Below are positions 16,567-24,741 of a stretch of 64,000 nucleotides of DNA, piece after piece. Each line of letters begins with the position of its first letter. Position 1 is the first letter of the stretch. The notes beneath the pieces are model-generated. The model saw nothing but the letters and a program-made list of their open reading frames with translations. It was not told the DNA's origin and made no database searches. Location of the stretch: contig NZ_OY762934.1 of NCBI RefSeq assembly GCF_963667045.1, positions 3,364,501 to 3,428,500 on the forward strand. Direction: 5' to 3'. The translations under genes were made by a program, and so were the position numbers. This stretch comes from an uncultured Cohaesibacter sp. (lineage in GTDB: Bacteria > Pseudomonadota > Alphaproteobacteria > Rhizobiales > Cohaesibacteraceae).

Positions 16567-18369
16567 CTAGCTGGTAGCCGGGGCGTCATCGTGATCCGAG
16601 CTGGCGCCGAGATAGGCTTCAACGACAGCGGGGTTGTTGCGGATTTCTGCGGGGGTTCCCTGTGCGATGAGGGTGCCTTCGTTGAGCACTGCAATGCGGT
16701 CGCACAGCTGATTGATGAGTTTGAGGTCGTGGTCGACCAACAGGATGCCGATGCCCAGATCCCGGGTAAGCCCGCGCAGCATTTCCATCAGGGCGTCGGT
16801 TTCTTCCCGGTTCATGCCGGCTGCCGGTTCGTCAAGGAACAACAGGCTTGGCTGGCAGGCAAGGGCGCGGGCGATCTCGACACGGCGCTGGTCGCCATAG
16901 GACAGGGTTCCTGCGTCCATTTCGGCAAATTTGCTCATGCCCATGCGCTCAAGGGCGGTCTGGGCGCGGCCTTCGGCGTCCTTGCCGTCGCGGGTGGAGA
17001 GAGCTGCCACGAGCACGTTCTGGAACACGGTGAGGTGATTGAACAGGCGGATGTTCTGGAAGGTGCGGGCGATGCCGTGTTCGGCAACCTTGTGTGAGGG
17101 CACGCCGTCAAGCAGGGTATCGGCGATGCGGAAGCTGCCTTCGCTCGGCTTCAGCACACCCGAGAGCATGTTGAGCAGGGTGGTCTTGCCCGAACCATTC
17201 GGTCCGATCAGGCCGACAATCTCGCCCGGCATCAGCTTGAAATCGACATGGTTGACGGCGACAAGGCCGCCAAAGCGCATGGTCATGCCCTTGGCCGAAA
17301 GGATGCCGTCCGGCTCGGCGGCCTGAAGCGATGTGGTGGCTGCTGCCTTGCGGCGCGGCTTGATGAAGCGCTCTTCCCATTCCTTGAGGCCCGTCAGGCC
17401 ATCGGCCTTGCGGAACATGGCAAACAGGATGAGCAGGGCGATGCCGATCTGGGTGGTGCCGAACACCTGCGGCACCTCGACAAAGCCAAGGGAGAAGCCG
17501 CTTTCCAGATGTCTGAGGATCTCGGTGACGATGGTGATGACCACGGCGCCGGAAATGGCCCCGGTGACGGTGGTCATGCCGCCGACAATGAGCATGGCCA
17601 GCAGCTGGAAGGTGTCGACGAAGTAGAAATTCTTCGGGCTGAAGGCGCCAAGGAAATGGGCCATCAGGGCGCCGGACAGCCCCATCAGCACGGCGCTGAT
17701 GACCCATGAGACAAGGCGTTCGCGCTTGATGTTGACACCAACGGCGGCTGCCGCAATGGCATTCTCGCGGCTGGCGCGCAGCTTGAGACCGGAGACAGAA
17801 TCCCGATAGAGCCGGGCGACGATGAGTGCAATGACGCAACCGGTCATGGCCACCCACAGGGTGGTTTCGCGCGGCACGCCAAAGAAGGAGCCTGACCCGC
17901 GGGTTACATCACGCCAGCCGATCAGCACGCCATGGACGATGATCAGCAGCCCGAGGGTGGCTATGGTTGCCGCCTCACCCTGCAGTTTGCCCACGACGAT
18001 GCCGGTGACGATGGCCACCAGTGCCACGACGACCAGTGCGACCAGGATGGCGTGCAGAAGCCCCGTCTCGGTGGATGCCAGCCAGTGGGGCAGCTTGGGC
18101 AGGGTGGCGGCTTTCATCATCGCCGGAACGGTCAGAAGCGACGAGGCATAGGCCCCTATCGCCATGAAGGAAAGATGGCCGAAGGACATGATGCCGGAGT
18201 TGCCGCAATAGACGCCCTGGGCGACCACCGCGATCAGCGAAACAAAGAAAACAACGAGAATGCGCTGGCTTGCAGGCCCCATGTACCAGGCAATGGTCGA
18301 GGCGACAAGTGCGAGGGCGAGGATGGCAAAAACTGAATAAAACAGCTGACGGCCTGAGGTGACAAGCAT
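16567..18369 (-). CDS. LivM-LivG fusion: Liv-type permease joined to ATPase
   Basis: 600 residues. Residues about 1-330 are a LivM-like permease (YCGNSGIMSFGHLSFMAIGA, LRASRENAIAAAAVGVNIKR, LLAMLIVGGMTTVTGAISGA). After a basic linker, residues about 355-590 are a LivG-like ATPase with Walker A GPNGSGKTTLLNML, Q-loop IARTFQNIRLF, signature LSYGDQRRVEIARAL, Walker B LLFLDEPAAGMN and LVDHDLKLI. Separate genes are commoner, but this fusion is known in alphaproteobacterial Liv systems. The start has GGAG 8 bases upstream. It is the first gene of the minus-strand operon and is driven from the divergent promoter region at 18399-18425. Confidence 0.94.
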   Translation of the reverse strand: MLVTSGRQLFYSVFAILALALVASTIAWYMGPASQRILVVFFVSLIAVVAQGVYCGNSGIMSFGHLSFMAIGAYASSLLTVPAMMKAATLPKLPHWLASTETGLLHAILVALVVVALVAIVTGIVVGKLQGEAATIATLGLLIIVHGVLIGWRDVTRGSGSFFGVPRETTLWVAMTGCVIALIVARLYRDSVSGLKLRASRENAIAAAAVGVNIKRERLVSWVISAVLMGLSGALMAHFLGAFSPKNFYFVDTFQLLAMLIVGGMTTVTGAISGAVVITIVTEILRHLESGFSLGFVEVPQVFGTTQIGIALLILFAMFRKADGLTGLKEWEERFIKPRRKAAATTSLQAAEPDGILSAKGMTMRFGGLVAVNHVDFKLMPGEIVGLIGPNGSGKTTLLNMLSGVLKPSEGSFRIADTLLDGVPSHKVAEHGIARTFQNIRLFNHLTVFQNVLVAALSTRDGKDAEGRAQTALERMGMSKFAEMDAGTLSYGDQRRVEIARALACQPSLLFLDEPAAGMNREETDALMEMLRGLTRDLGIGILLVDHDLKLINQLCDRIAVLNEGTLIAQGTPAEIRNNPAVVEAYLGASSDHDDAPATS

Positions 18370-18398
18370 CGATTTTCTCCAACTAATTGCTAGTGACC

Positions 18399-18425
18399 AT
18401 AATGAAAGCGGATTTTCAATGTCAA
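18399..18425 (-). promoter_or_regulatory. Promoter of the Liv operon
   Basis: On the minus strand TTGACA (18425-18420) is followed after 15 bases by CATTAT (18404-18399), about 30 bases before the LivM-LivG start codon. The -35 matches consensus; the -10 matches 4 of 6. The -10 lies inside a 9-bp box (18397-18405) repeated inverted at 18461-18469. Confidence 0.6.
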
Positions 18426-18439
18426 CAAAAAAAATACAT

Positions 18440-18467
18440 TTGACAATTTAATTTCATTCCTCATTAT
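18440..18467 (+). promoter_or_regulatory. Promoter of the RpiR / glutamine-synthetase-family arm
   Basis: TTGACA at 18440-18445 and CATTAT at 18462-18467, 16 bases apart. Transcription would start about 15 bases before the regulator ATG, leaving room for the AAGGGAG site. It mirrors the opposing promoter at 18399-18425. Confidence 0.6.
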
Positions 18468-18487
18468 GGATCGAAAGGGAGAAAGAC

Positions 18488-19327
18488 ATGACCGTTCGTG
18501 ATCAGATCGAGGCGCATTCCGCCGACTTTACAGCCACGGAAAGACGCCTGAGCACAACACTTCTGCTGGACTATCCGTTCGCTGGACTGGAGCCCATCCA
18601 GACACTGGCCGAGCGGGCCAAGACGTCTGCTCCGAGCATTTCGCGCTTTGTTTCGAAAATCGGCTTTCAGAGTTTTCAGGACTTCCAGCGCCATCTGATC
18701 GATGAGCTCAAGCAGATCCAGACCTCGCCGGTGGAACGCAAATCGATGAGCAAGCCGGTCGACGGGGCCTACATGTCCAGCTTCCTTGATCGTGTGTCGG
18801 ACATTCTGGAGGAAACGACACAGGCGATCTCGGAAGCGCAGTTCGAGCGAATTTGTCAGATACTTTCGGATCCGAAACGGTCGCTCTATTTCATCGGCGG
18901 GCGCATGAGTGACACGCTGATGCAGTATATGTCGCGCCATCTGCGCCAGATCCGCCAGAAGGTCTACCATCTGCCGTCCGACCCCGAGATGTGGCCGGAA
19001 TATCTGTTGCGCATGAAGGCCAAGGATATTCTGGTGATTGCGGATTTCCGACGCTATCAGCCCAATCTCAACCATCTTGCCCGCAAGGCGGCAGAAGAGC
19101 GCAAGGCGCAGGTGGTGTTGATGACCGACCACTGGATGTCGCCGGTTTCACGCCACGCCTCGGAAATTCTCGCTGTGCCCATCAATACCAACACCTTGTG
19201 GGACAGCTACTCCGGCGCCTTTGCCGTGATTGAAGCAACTCTGACCAATATTGCCGATTCCCACTGGGAGACAACCAAGCAACGCATCGAGCATTGGGAT
19301 TCGATGCGATTAGACTTTGGAGAATAA
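18488..19327 (+). CDS. MurR/RpiR-family transcriptional regulator
   Basis: 279 residues. Residues about 1-80 are the HTH_6 DNA-binding domain (LIQ-type helices: TATERRLSTTLLLDYP, PIQTLAERAKTSAPSISRFV, KIGFQSFQDFQRHLIDEL). Residues about 120-260 are a SIS sugar-isomerase-like sensor domain (SLYFIGGRMSDTLMQYMSRH, KDILVIADFRRY, VVLMTDHWMSPVSRHASEI). The usual phosphosugar ligand need not apply, since many alphaproteobacterial relatives sit beside amino-acid or amide catabolic genes, as here. AAGGGAG precedes the ATG. It is transcribed away from the Liv operon and 4 bp upstream of the GS-family ligase, so it is the likely local regulator of both arms. Confidence 0.93.
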   Translation: MTVRDQIEAHSADFTATERRLSTTLLLDYPFAGLEPIQTLAERAKTSAPSISRFVSKIGFQSFQDFQRHLIDELKQIQTSPVERKSMSKPVDGAYMSSFLDRVSDILEETTQAISEAQFERICQILSDPKRSLYFIGGRMSDTLMQYMSRHLRQIRQKVYHLPSDPEMWPEYLLRMKAKDILVIADFRRYQPNLNHLARKAAEERKAQVVLMTDHWMSPVSRHASEILAVPINTNTLWDSYSGAFAVIEATLTNIADSHWETTKQRIEHWDSMRLDFGE

Positions 19328-19331
19328 TAAC

Positions 19332-20645
19332 GTGATCACCAATCCCCTCGTCTTTGTCATCACCTCCGATATTGCGGGCAAGTCCCGCGGCAAGTCCTTC
19401 CCGCTCAAGGACGTTGAAAAGCGCCTGAAACGCGGTGTCGGCTGGACGCCAACCAACGTCCAGATCACCTGTTTCGATGCCATTGCCGAAAGCCCCTTCG
19501 GCTCTCTTGGCGACCTGTTGCTGATCCCCGACGCCGATTCCAGGGTCAAGCTTGATTTTGAAGATGGCGGCCCGGTTGAGCGCTTCATGATTGGCGACGT
19601 CACCGATCTTGATGGCCAGCCATGGAACTGCTGCACCCGCTCCATCCTGAAGGGGGCTCTGGAAGGCCTCAGGGATGCCGGTGGCGTCGAGCTGATCGCT
19701 GCCTTCGAGCATGAATTCCAGTTCCGTGCCGGTGCAGCACCAAAGGGCGAGCCATATGGCCTCAATGGCTTCACCCGCCGTCGCCAGTTTGGCGAGACCC
19801 TGATGGCGGCGCTTGAGCAGGCCGGGCTGCACCCGGACACCTTCATGAAGGAATATGGGCCGGACCAGTATGAAGTGACCATCGGCCCGAGCCAAAACCA
19901 CCGCGCTGCCGACGAATCCCTGATCCTGCGTGAAGTGACGCGGATGACGGCGGCCCGTTATGGCGAGACCGTGACCTTTACCCCCATCCAGGACCCGGCG
20001 TCGGTGGGCAACGGGGTTCATATCCATATGAGCTTCGTGACAGAGAAGGGTGACCCTGCCACCTATGATGCGGAAGGTCTGGCTGGCATGTCGCCGGTGA
20101 CCGGTGCCTTCATCGCCGGTGTGCTGAAATATCTCGACAGCATCGTTGCCTTTACCGCACCATCGGAGATTTCCTATCTGCGCCTGACACCGCATCGCTG
20201 GAGCGCCGCCTTCAACAACCTCGGCTTCCGTGACCGTGAGGCCTCCATCCGCATCTGCCCGGTGACCTCGACCGATCCGGAAAGCATTGCACGCCAGTAT
20301 AATTTCGAATTCCGTGCCGCCGACTGTGCGGCCTCGCCGCACCTTGCCCTTGCCGCTATCATTTTTGCCGGTACGCAGGGCATCAAGGACAAGCTGCCGA
20401 TGCCGAAGGTGACCGAAGAGGATCTGTCCCTGCTTGATGAGGCCGCGCTTTCCGAGCGTGGCTATGTGCGCCTGCCGCAAACACTGGAAGCGGCCCTTGA
20501 GCGGCTCGACAATAACCAGACTGTTCGCAGTTGGTTCCCGGCTGATTTTGTCGACATCTATCTGGCCCATAAGAAGGGCGAGCTGGCCTGTCTTGAGGGC
20601 ATGGATACGGCGGCCCGCTGCGCCGCCTATGCCGCCGTCTACTAG
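19332..20645 (+). CDS. Glutamine-synthetase-family ligase
   Basis: 437 residues from the GTG at 19332 (GGAG 9 bases upstream, just after the regulator stop). A TTG at 19317 would overlap the regulator and is less likely. GS catalytic motifs are present: FEHEFQFR (metal-binding Glu), YGPDQYEVTIGPS, GNGVHIHMSF (the His that positions glutamate), and the C-terminal FRAADCAASPHLALAAIIFA. It lacks the adenylylation-loop context of the housekeeping GlnA and is nearer to gamma-glutamyl-amine or amide ligases (PuuA/GlnT-like). It would use ATP to join glutamate, or a related acid, to an amine or ammonia. Position beside a Liv importer and two amidohydrolases suggests a catabolic role. Substrate unknown. 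Confidence 0.88.
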   Translation: MITNPLVFVITSDIAGKSRGKSFPLKDVEKRLKRGVGWTPTNVQITCFDAIAESPFGSLGDLLLIPDADSRVKLDFEDGGPVERFMIGDVTDLDGQPWNCCTRSILKGALEGLRDAGGVELIAAFEHEFQFRAGAAPKGEPYGLNGFTRRRQFGETLMAALEQAGLHPDTFMKEYGPDQYEVTIGPSQNHRAADESLILREVTRMTAARYGETVTFTPIQDPASVGNGVHIHMSFVTEKGDPATYDAEGLAGMSPVTGAFIAGVLKYLDSIVAFTAPSEISYLRLTPHRWSAAFNNLGFRDREASIRICPVTSTDPESIARQYNFEFRAADCAASPHLALAAIIFAGTQGIKDKLPMPKVTEEDLSLLDEAALSERGYVRLPQTLEAALERLDNNQTVRSWFPADFVDIYLAHKKGELACLEGMDTAARCAAYAAVY

Positions 20646-20661
20646 GGCCACTCTCAAGGCT

Positions 20662-20802
20662 CCAGCCCGACGATATCACCCGCCGCTGATCATCAGTGAC
20701 GAGGAGATCGACCTTGCGGTTGACATCCTTGGCAAGGCGATTGCCGATGCGGCTGCGGGCAAGGTCTTCGATGAGGCTGTCGCCCCCTATGCCGGTTGGT
20801 AA
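20662..20802 (+). pseudogene. C-terminal stump of a class III aminotransferase
   Basis: The 17 bp after the GS-family stop lead straight into an open frame reading RRYHPPLIISDEEIDLAVDI, then LGKAIADAAAGKVF and a stop at 20800-20802. This closely resembles the end of class III (4-aminobutyrate/ornithine type) aminotransferases, where PPL-I-S-EEID begins the last helix. No start codon, PLP-lysine region or other part of the enzyme exists upstream because the GS-family gene occupies that DNA. I infer that a full aminotransferase gene once followed and that most of it was deleted. Confidence 0.7.
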
Positions 20803-20834
20803 GCGGTTTTTGCCGGACTGATATCAAATGCAAC

Positions 20835-20866
20835 AAGGGGCAGATCGTCTGATCTGCCCCTTCTTT
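20835..20866. terminator. Bidirectional-looking intrinsic terminator
   Basis: A 12-bp perfect stem (AAGGGGCAGATC, 20835-20846; complement 20851-20862) with a GTCT loop is followed by TTCTTTG. It lies between the aminotransferase stump and the convergent symporter gene (stop at 20889) and can serve the plus arm; the reverse side has fewer T residues. Confidence 0.75.
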
Positions 20867-20888
20867 GTGTCGCCAATCGGCGTTATTG

Positions 20889-22361
20889 CTATTTGGTGAT
20901 CCTGGCGAGCTCGTCGCTGATGTCATCAACAAAGATCCGTGCCATTTTCTCATGCCGTACGGTCACGAGGCTGACCAGCACGAAGATCAGAGCGGAAACC
21001 GGTAGGCCGAGAATGCCGGCATTGAGGCCGAACAGGTTGTTGCCGGTCATATACATGACGATGACGAACAATCCGCCGACGATGATGCTGGAAAGCGCGC
21101 CTGCTGCCGTTCCCCGTTTCCAGAAGAAGGCTCCGATGATGGCCGGAACCATCACCACCAGCCCCGATGAGGCGGCGACCGACAGAATCGAGATCAGGCT
21201 CAGCTTGAGGGAGGCGAAGGCCAGCGCGACCAGCGAAATGACCGGGATCACGAAGCGGCCGATCTTGAGCTGGGCCGCATCGTTGGACTCGCTGCTGAAG
21301 CTGCCATAGACGTCGCGGGCGAGCATCGAGGACAGGGTCAGCAGGATCGAGTCGATGGTCGAGATGGCAGCGGCAAGGATGCCGATCATCACGACGATTG
21401 CCAGCACTGGCGGCAGGAAGTCGGCCCCCAGAAGGGCGGCGCTGGCCATGTCGGCATTTGGCAGATCCGGGAAGGCTTCAAAGGCCGAGAAGCCCCACAG
21501 CACGGCGACGATCGTGTAGATGAGGCCAAAGCAGAGGAACAGGATCAGCATCCGTCTCAGGGCCGAGAGCGACTTGGGCATGAACAGTCGCTGGCTGACC
21601 TGCGGGTTGGAAATGGAAAAGAAGAACCACGGAATGGTCAGTCCGAGCATCGTCTTGAAGCTGAAGAGACCCGGCCCGGGGACCTGAAGCATTTCCGGCT
21701 TGGCAGCCGCAATCTTGTCGAACATGGCGACAAAGCCGCCAAGCTTGTCGATTACCACGACGGTCACCAGCACCGAAGCGGAAATCATCAGCAGGGCTTG
21801 CAGGCTGTCGGTCCACATCACCGAGCGGATCCCGGCGACATAGGACAGGACGATGGCCAGAAGCGTGGCGATGATAAGCCCGACCGGGAAGGAGATGGCA
21901 CCATCGCTCATGCCCGACAGCAGATAGCCAATGCCGGCCAGCTGAACAGCCGAGTAGGGCACAAGGAACAGGCAGCTTGCAACGGCCATGACCATTGCCA
22001 GACTGCGGGAGTCGTAGCGCGTTCCGAGCATTTCAGAAGGGGTGACAAAGCCGAATTTCTTGCCGACCAGCCAGAAGCGGGGGCCGAAGATGGCGACAAG
22101 CGAGACACCGGCGAAATAGACGATTTCAAAGCCCAGTGCCCCGACGCCGCCCTTGTAGGTGAGGCCTGCAAGTCCGACCATCATGAAGGCCGAATAGGTC
22201 GTGGCCGAGTAGCTGAGGGCAGAAATGACGCCGCCCAGTTTGCGCCCGCCGACAAAATAGTCGGCCATGTCGGTGGATTCGCCCCTGCGGGACAGATAGG
22301 CAACCGCGCAGGCGATGACGATATAGATGGCGATACCGGTCCAGATAAGGGTCGTACTCAC
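20889..22361 (-). CDS. Sodium:solute symporter (SSS family)
   Basis: 490 residues with about 13 transmembrane segments. SSS hallmarks are the early motif DMADYFVGGRKLGGVISALSY (substrate and Na+ site region, TM1), TTYSAFMMVGLAGLTYKGG, and GILAAAISTIDSILLTLSSM in the TM8 region that carries Na+ site Ser/Thr residues. It should import an organic solute with Na+ across the inner membrane. It overlaps the preceding small membrane-protein gene by 4 bp, a typical pairing. Substrate is not readable; no catabolic gene adjoins it on the same strand. Confidence 0.92.
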   Translation of the reverse strand: MSTTLIWTGIAIYIVIACAVAYLSRRGESTDMADYFVGGRKLGGVISALSYSATTYSAFMMVGLAGLTYKGGVGALGFEIVYFAGVSLVAIFGPRFWLVGKKFGFVTPSEMLGTRYDSRSLAMVMAVASCLFLVPYSAVQLAGIGYLLSGMSDGAISFPVGLIIATLLAIVLSYVAGIRSVMWTDSLQALLMISASVLVTVVVIDKLGGFVAMFDKIAAAKPEMLQVPGPGLFSFKTMLGLTIPWFFFSISNPQVSQRLFMPKSLSALRRMLILFLCFGLIYTIVAVLWGFSAFEAFPDLPNADMASAALLGADFLPPVLAIVVMIGILAAAISTIDSILLTLSSMLARDVYGSFSSESNDAAQLKIGRFVIPVISLVALAFASLKLSLISILSVAASSGLVVMVPAIIGAFFWKRGTAAGALSSIIVGGLFVIVMYMTGNNLFGLNAGILGLPVSALIFVLVSLVTVRHEKMARIFVDDISDELARITK

Positions 22362-22543
22362 TGATCCTCTCCCTTGAAGCCTGCAGTTGCCGTGATGTTC
22401 AGAAGGATGAGAACCACGGCGGCGCAGATCCAGAACAGGAAGCTGCCATACCAGGTGGCAACATCGTGAAGGAGCAGATAGGGCACGGCATAAAGCGCCA
22501 CGATGATAAGGCCGATCAGCCAGAGTGAGATTTTTCGAGACAC
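22358..22543 (-). CDS. Small membrane partner of the SSS symporter
   Basis: 61 residues with two transmembrane helices (SLWLIGLIIVALYAVPYLLL and WYGSFLFWICAAVVLILLNI). Small two-helix proteins of DUF3311/DUF997-like type are commonly encoded just before SSS symporters and are thought to assist them. Its stop overlaps the symporter start (ATGA), so the two are translated together. Confidence 0.75.
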   Translation of the reverse strand: MSRKISLWLIGLIIVALYAVPYLLLHDVATWYGSFLFWICAAVVLILLNITATAGFKGEDQ

Positions 22544-23088
22544 AAAGTGTACTCCGCTATTTGGAATTCTATCGGTTTTCGCTCATGGTGGGGCCACATG
22601 ACCGCTTGCGATGGTTCATGCCTGTGAAATGACCATTCAGAACAGTTTTCAATTGGCTGAAAAGATGTCTCCAGCGGGACTGGATGATGATTGATCTGGT
22701 TTCTTTTTGTCTTGCCTGCGCAATGCAGTCTATGTCTGGCTCCGGAAGGAGGCCCATCATTTCCCGGATTGCTGAATGATGTCAATCATCTTGATGGGCT
22801 CAGGCGCCGTTTCGGCACCCAAAATGCCGTAAAACTCTCATTTTTGAATGGACGTGCGCGGGTAACACGGTGTTCGCATTTTGGAATGAACTTCAAAACC
22901 GGGGTGAGGTGACTGCGTGTCACACTCAGTGGTTGCCGGTCGCCCGAAGAACACGACAGTGTCTTGCCAATGCCTTGCCCGTGTCTTGATCGTGGCGGGA
23001 ATGATCCGGGCCTTCCGTTGGGTCCGGATCGGGATGCCTGAGCAAGGGCCGGGGCCCTTGCTGCTGTCGGGAAGTCACGATTTGGACA
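22544..23088. other. Gene-free stretch between two minus-strand transporter genes
   Basis: About 545 bases. Short frames occur on both strands but none has a ribosome binding site or recognisable similarity. The symporter promoter should be at the left end. A hairpin near the right end (23041-23062) lies just past the EamA stop. Confidence 0.5.
23041..23062 (-). terminator. GC-rich hairpin after the EamA-family gene
   Basis: AGCAAGGGCC and GGCCCTTGCT are perfect arms with a two-base spacer, 26 bp past the stop of the minus-strand transporter. No T-run follows, so it may be a weak or Rho-assisted terminator or just an mRNA-end hairpin. Confidence 0.4.
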
Positions 23089-24126
23089 TTACGATTTGGA
23101 CGGCGTCGAGGCGCGGCGGGATTTCGTCCGGTCGAGACCGAGGGCATGTTCGCGGAAGATGACGAAGATACCGGCACAGATCACCACCACAGCGCCGATC
23201 AGAACCTGCGGCAACGGTACATCCGCAAACAGCAGATAGCCGAAGAGCACGGCCCAGATCATGCTGGTATAGTCGAACGGGGCAATCGTCGAGGCGTCGG
23301 CGTAGCGATAGCTCTGGGTCATCAGGATCTGTCCAATACCGCCCGTGATGCCGACGATCAGCAGCAGCATCAGGCTCTTCATGTCCGGCATGACCCAAGC
23401 CCAGTCGGTCCATATGAAGCCGACGGGGATCGAGAAAAGGGCGAGTAGGGTGCCTGCGCCGTGGAACCAGACAACGATGGTCGATGTCCGTTCCGTTTCG
23501 CAAAGCTTGCGCACGAAAATCATCGCAAGGCCACCCAGAAAGGCCGAGACTGCCGCACACATGGAGCCGATGAAGGCGTTGCTGTCCATCTCGCCGGAGC
23601 CCATGTGGGGCGACAGGATGATGACGATGCCGATAAAGCCGACCCCGACCGCGCTCCAGCGATAGATCCGGACTTTTTCCTTGAGGATGAAGAAGGCCAG
23701 CATGATCACGAAGAGCGGCGAGGCAAAGCCGATGGCAGTGGCATCGGGGAGCGGCAGCATGGCATAGGCGGTGAAGGAGAACATCATCGAGATGATGCCG
23801 ATACCCGATCGCCCCAGATGCCCCAATGGGTGGTTGGTGCGGAAGGCGATGCCCAGTTCGCCCCTCAGGGTGACCATCAGCAGCACCGGCCACATACCGA
23901 TAAAGTTGCGGGCAAAGACGATTTCGCCGATTGGCACCGTTTCCGACGCGACCTTGAGGGTGACGGTCATGATGCTGAATACCAGTGTCGAGGCCAGCTT
24001 GAGGCCGATGCCCAGCACCGGTGCGGCGACTGTCATCGATTGTTCGGCGTTGTCAGCCTCGGACTTGGCTCGATCAGCTGGCTTGGTGGTGTCGCCGGTC
24101 TCCGGTTTGTTCTTTGCGAGCGTCAT
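23089..24126 (-). CDS. EamA/DMT-family transporter
   Basis: 345 residues from the ATG at 24126, chosen because GAGGAG lies 9 bases upstream; the frame extends to 24249, but that 41-residue extension is basic and lacks such a site. After a hydrophilic N terminus of about 30 residues come ten predicted transmembrane helices in two EamA repeats (PIGEIVFARNFIGMWPVLLM, AIGFASPLFVIMLAFFILKE, SYRYADASTIAPFDYTSMIW). DMT proteins mostly export or exchange metabolites and amino acids at the inner membrane. It appears monocistronic. The substrate is unknown. Confidence 0.88.
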   Translation of the reverse strand: MTLAKNKPETGDTTKPADRAKSEADNAEQSMTVAAPVLGIGLKLASTLVFSIMTVTLKVASETVPIGEIVFARNFIGMWPVLLMVTLRGELGIAFRTNHPLGHLGRSGIGIISMMFSFTAYAMLPLPDATAIGFASPLFVIMLAFFILKEKVRIYRWSAVGVGFIGIVIILSPHMGSGEMDSNAFIGSMCAAVSAFLGGLAMIFVRKLCETERTSTIVVWFHGAGTLLALFSIPVGFIWTDWAWVMPDMKSLMLLLIVGITGGIGQILMTQSYRYADASTIAPFDYTSMIWAVLFGYLLFADVPLPQVLIGAVVVICAGIFVIFREHALGLDRTKSRRASTPSKS

Positions 24127-24741
24127 CGCCCTGCTCCTCAAGTTCGGTGCGGCCAATCGCCGGTAAGCCCTCCGGTCAGCCTTTCGGGCGACCCTGTTGG
24201 CAGGGAAGCCGGAATGGCCTGGCCATGGGGCCGAAGGACAACGAATCATGCTGATCTTCCGGTGAGAAGATCAATGTGTCTTATTGATCATGTCATGAAG
24301 GGATGCATCAAGGGCGATTTTATCCGGGATCGGATCGCCCTGGCTGGCTTGTTCTCTGGCTTTTCCCCTGCCAACCTGATTGGGCGATTAATACCCGGGT
24401 TGGCGGCAGTTTCAAGGCGCTCCCGCGGATATTCTGCATCTGCCGGCAAGGTTGTTGGGGAAAGGCCGTTTTACCCAGGGGCCTATTTTGTCCTTTTCCC
24501 GGGTTTTTCTGGCCTGCCAGTGTCATTCATCCCGCTCCTGTCGAGGTTGAAACGTTGCAATCTGGGCCTTAATGCGAAATGACATATCAGTTGTAGATCA
24601 GTGATGCTTTTATCCTTGAACAAGTGATTTGATCAGGTCTATACTACCCAAATCGGCGCGTGGAGGAATTGCGGGCCGTGTCCATACGCGCGGTCGCTCC
24701 ATGCGATTGTGGCTAGAGGTAGTTAGTTCTGGGAGGAAATA
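24127..24741. other. Divergent intergenic stretch before the TRAP operon
   Basis: About 615 bases between the minus-strand EamA gene and plus-strand dctP-like gene. Reading frames here lack ribosome binding sites and similarity. The right end carries the promoter at 24616-24645, and the palindromic TGATCA at 24629-24634 lies inside its spacer. Nothing else is recognised. Confidence 0.5.
24616..24645 (+). promoter_or_regulatory. Likely promoter of the TRAP operon
   Basis: TTGAAC at 24616-24621 and TATACT at 24640-24645, 18 bases apart, about 90 bases before the dctP-like start. The TTGATCA within the spacer could be part of an operator for the GntR regulator encoded after the operon; that link is inference. 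Confidence 0.5.

Larger units (their letters stand above)
18397..18469. promoter_or_regulatory. Inverted boxes flanking the divergent promoters (candidate RpiR operator)
   Basis: CCATAATGA at 18397-18405 and TCATTATGG at 18461-18469 are perfect reverse complements 55 bp apart, each covering the -10 of one promoter. An RpiR-family dimer or tetramer encoded by the adjacent gene could bind both and repress or coordinate the two arms. Binding is inference. Confidence 0.4.
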
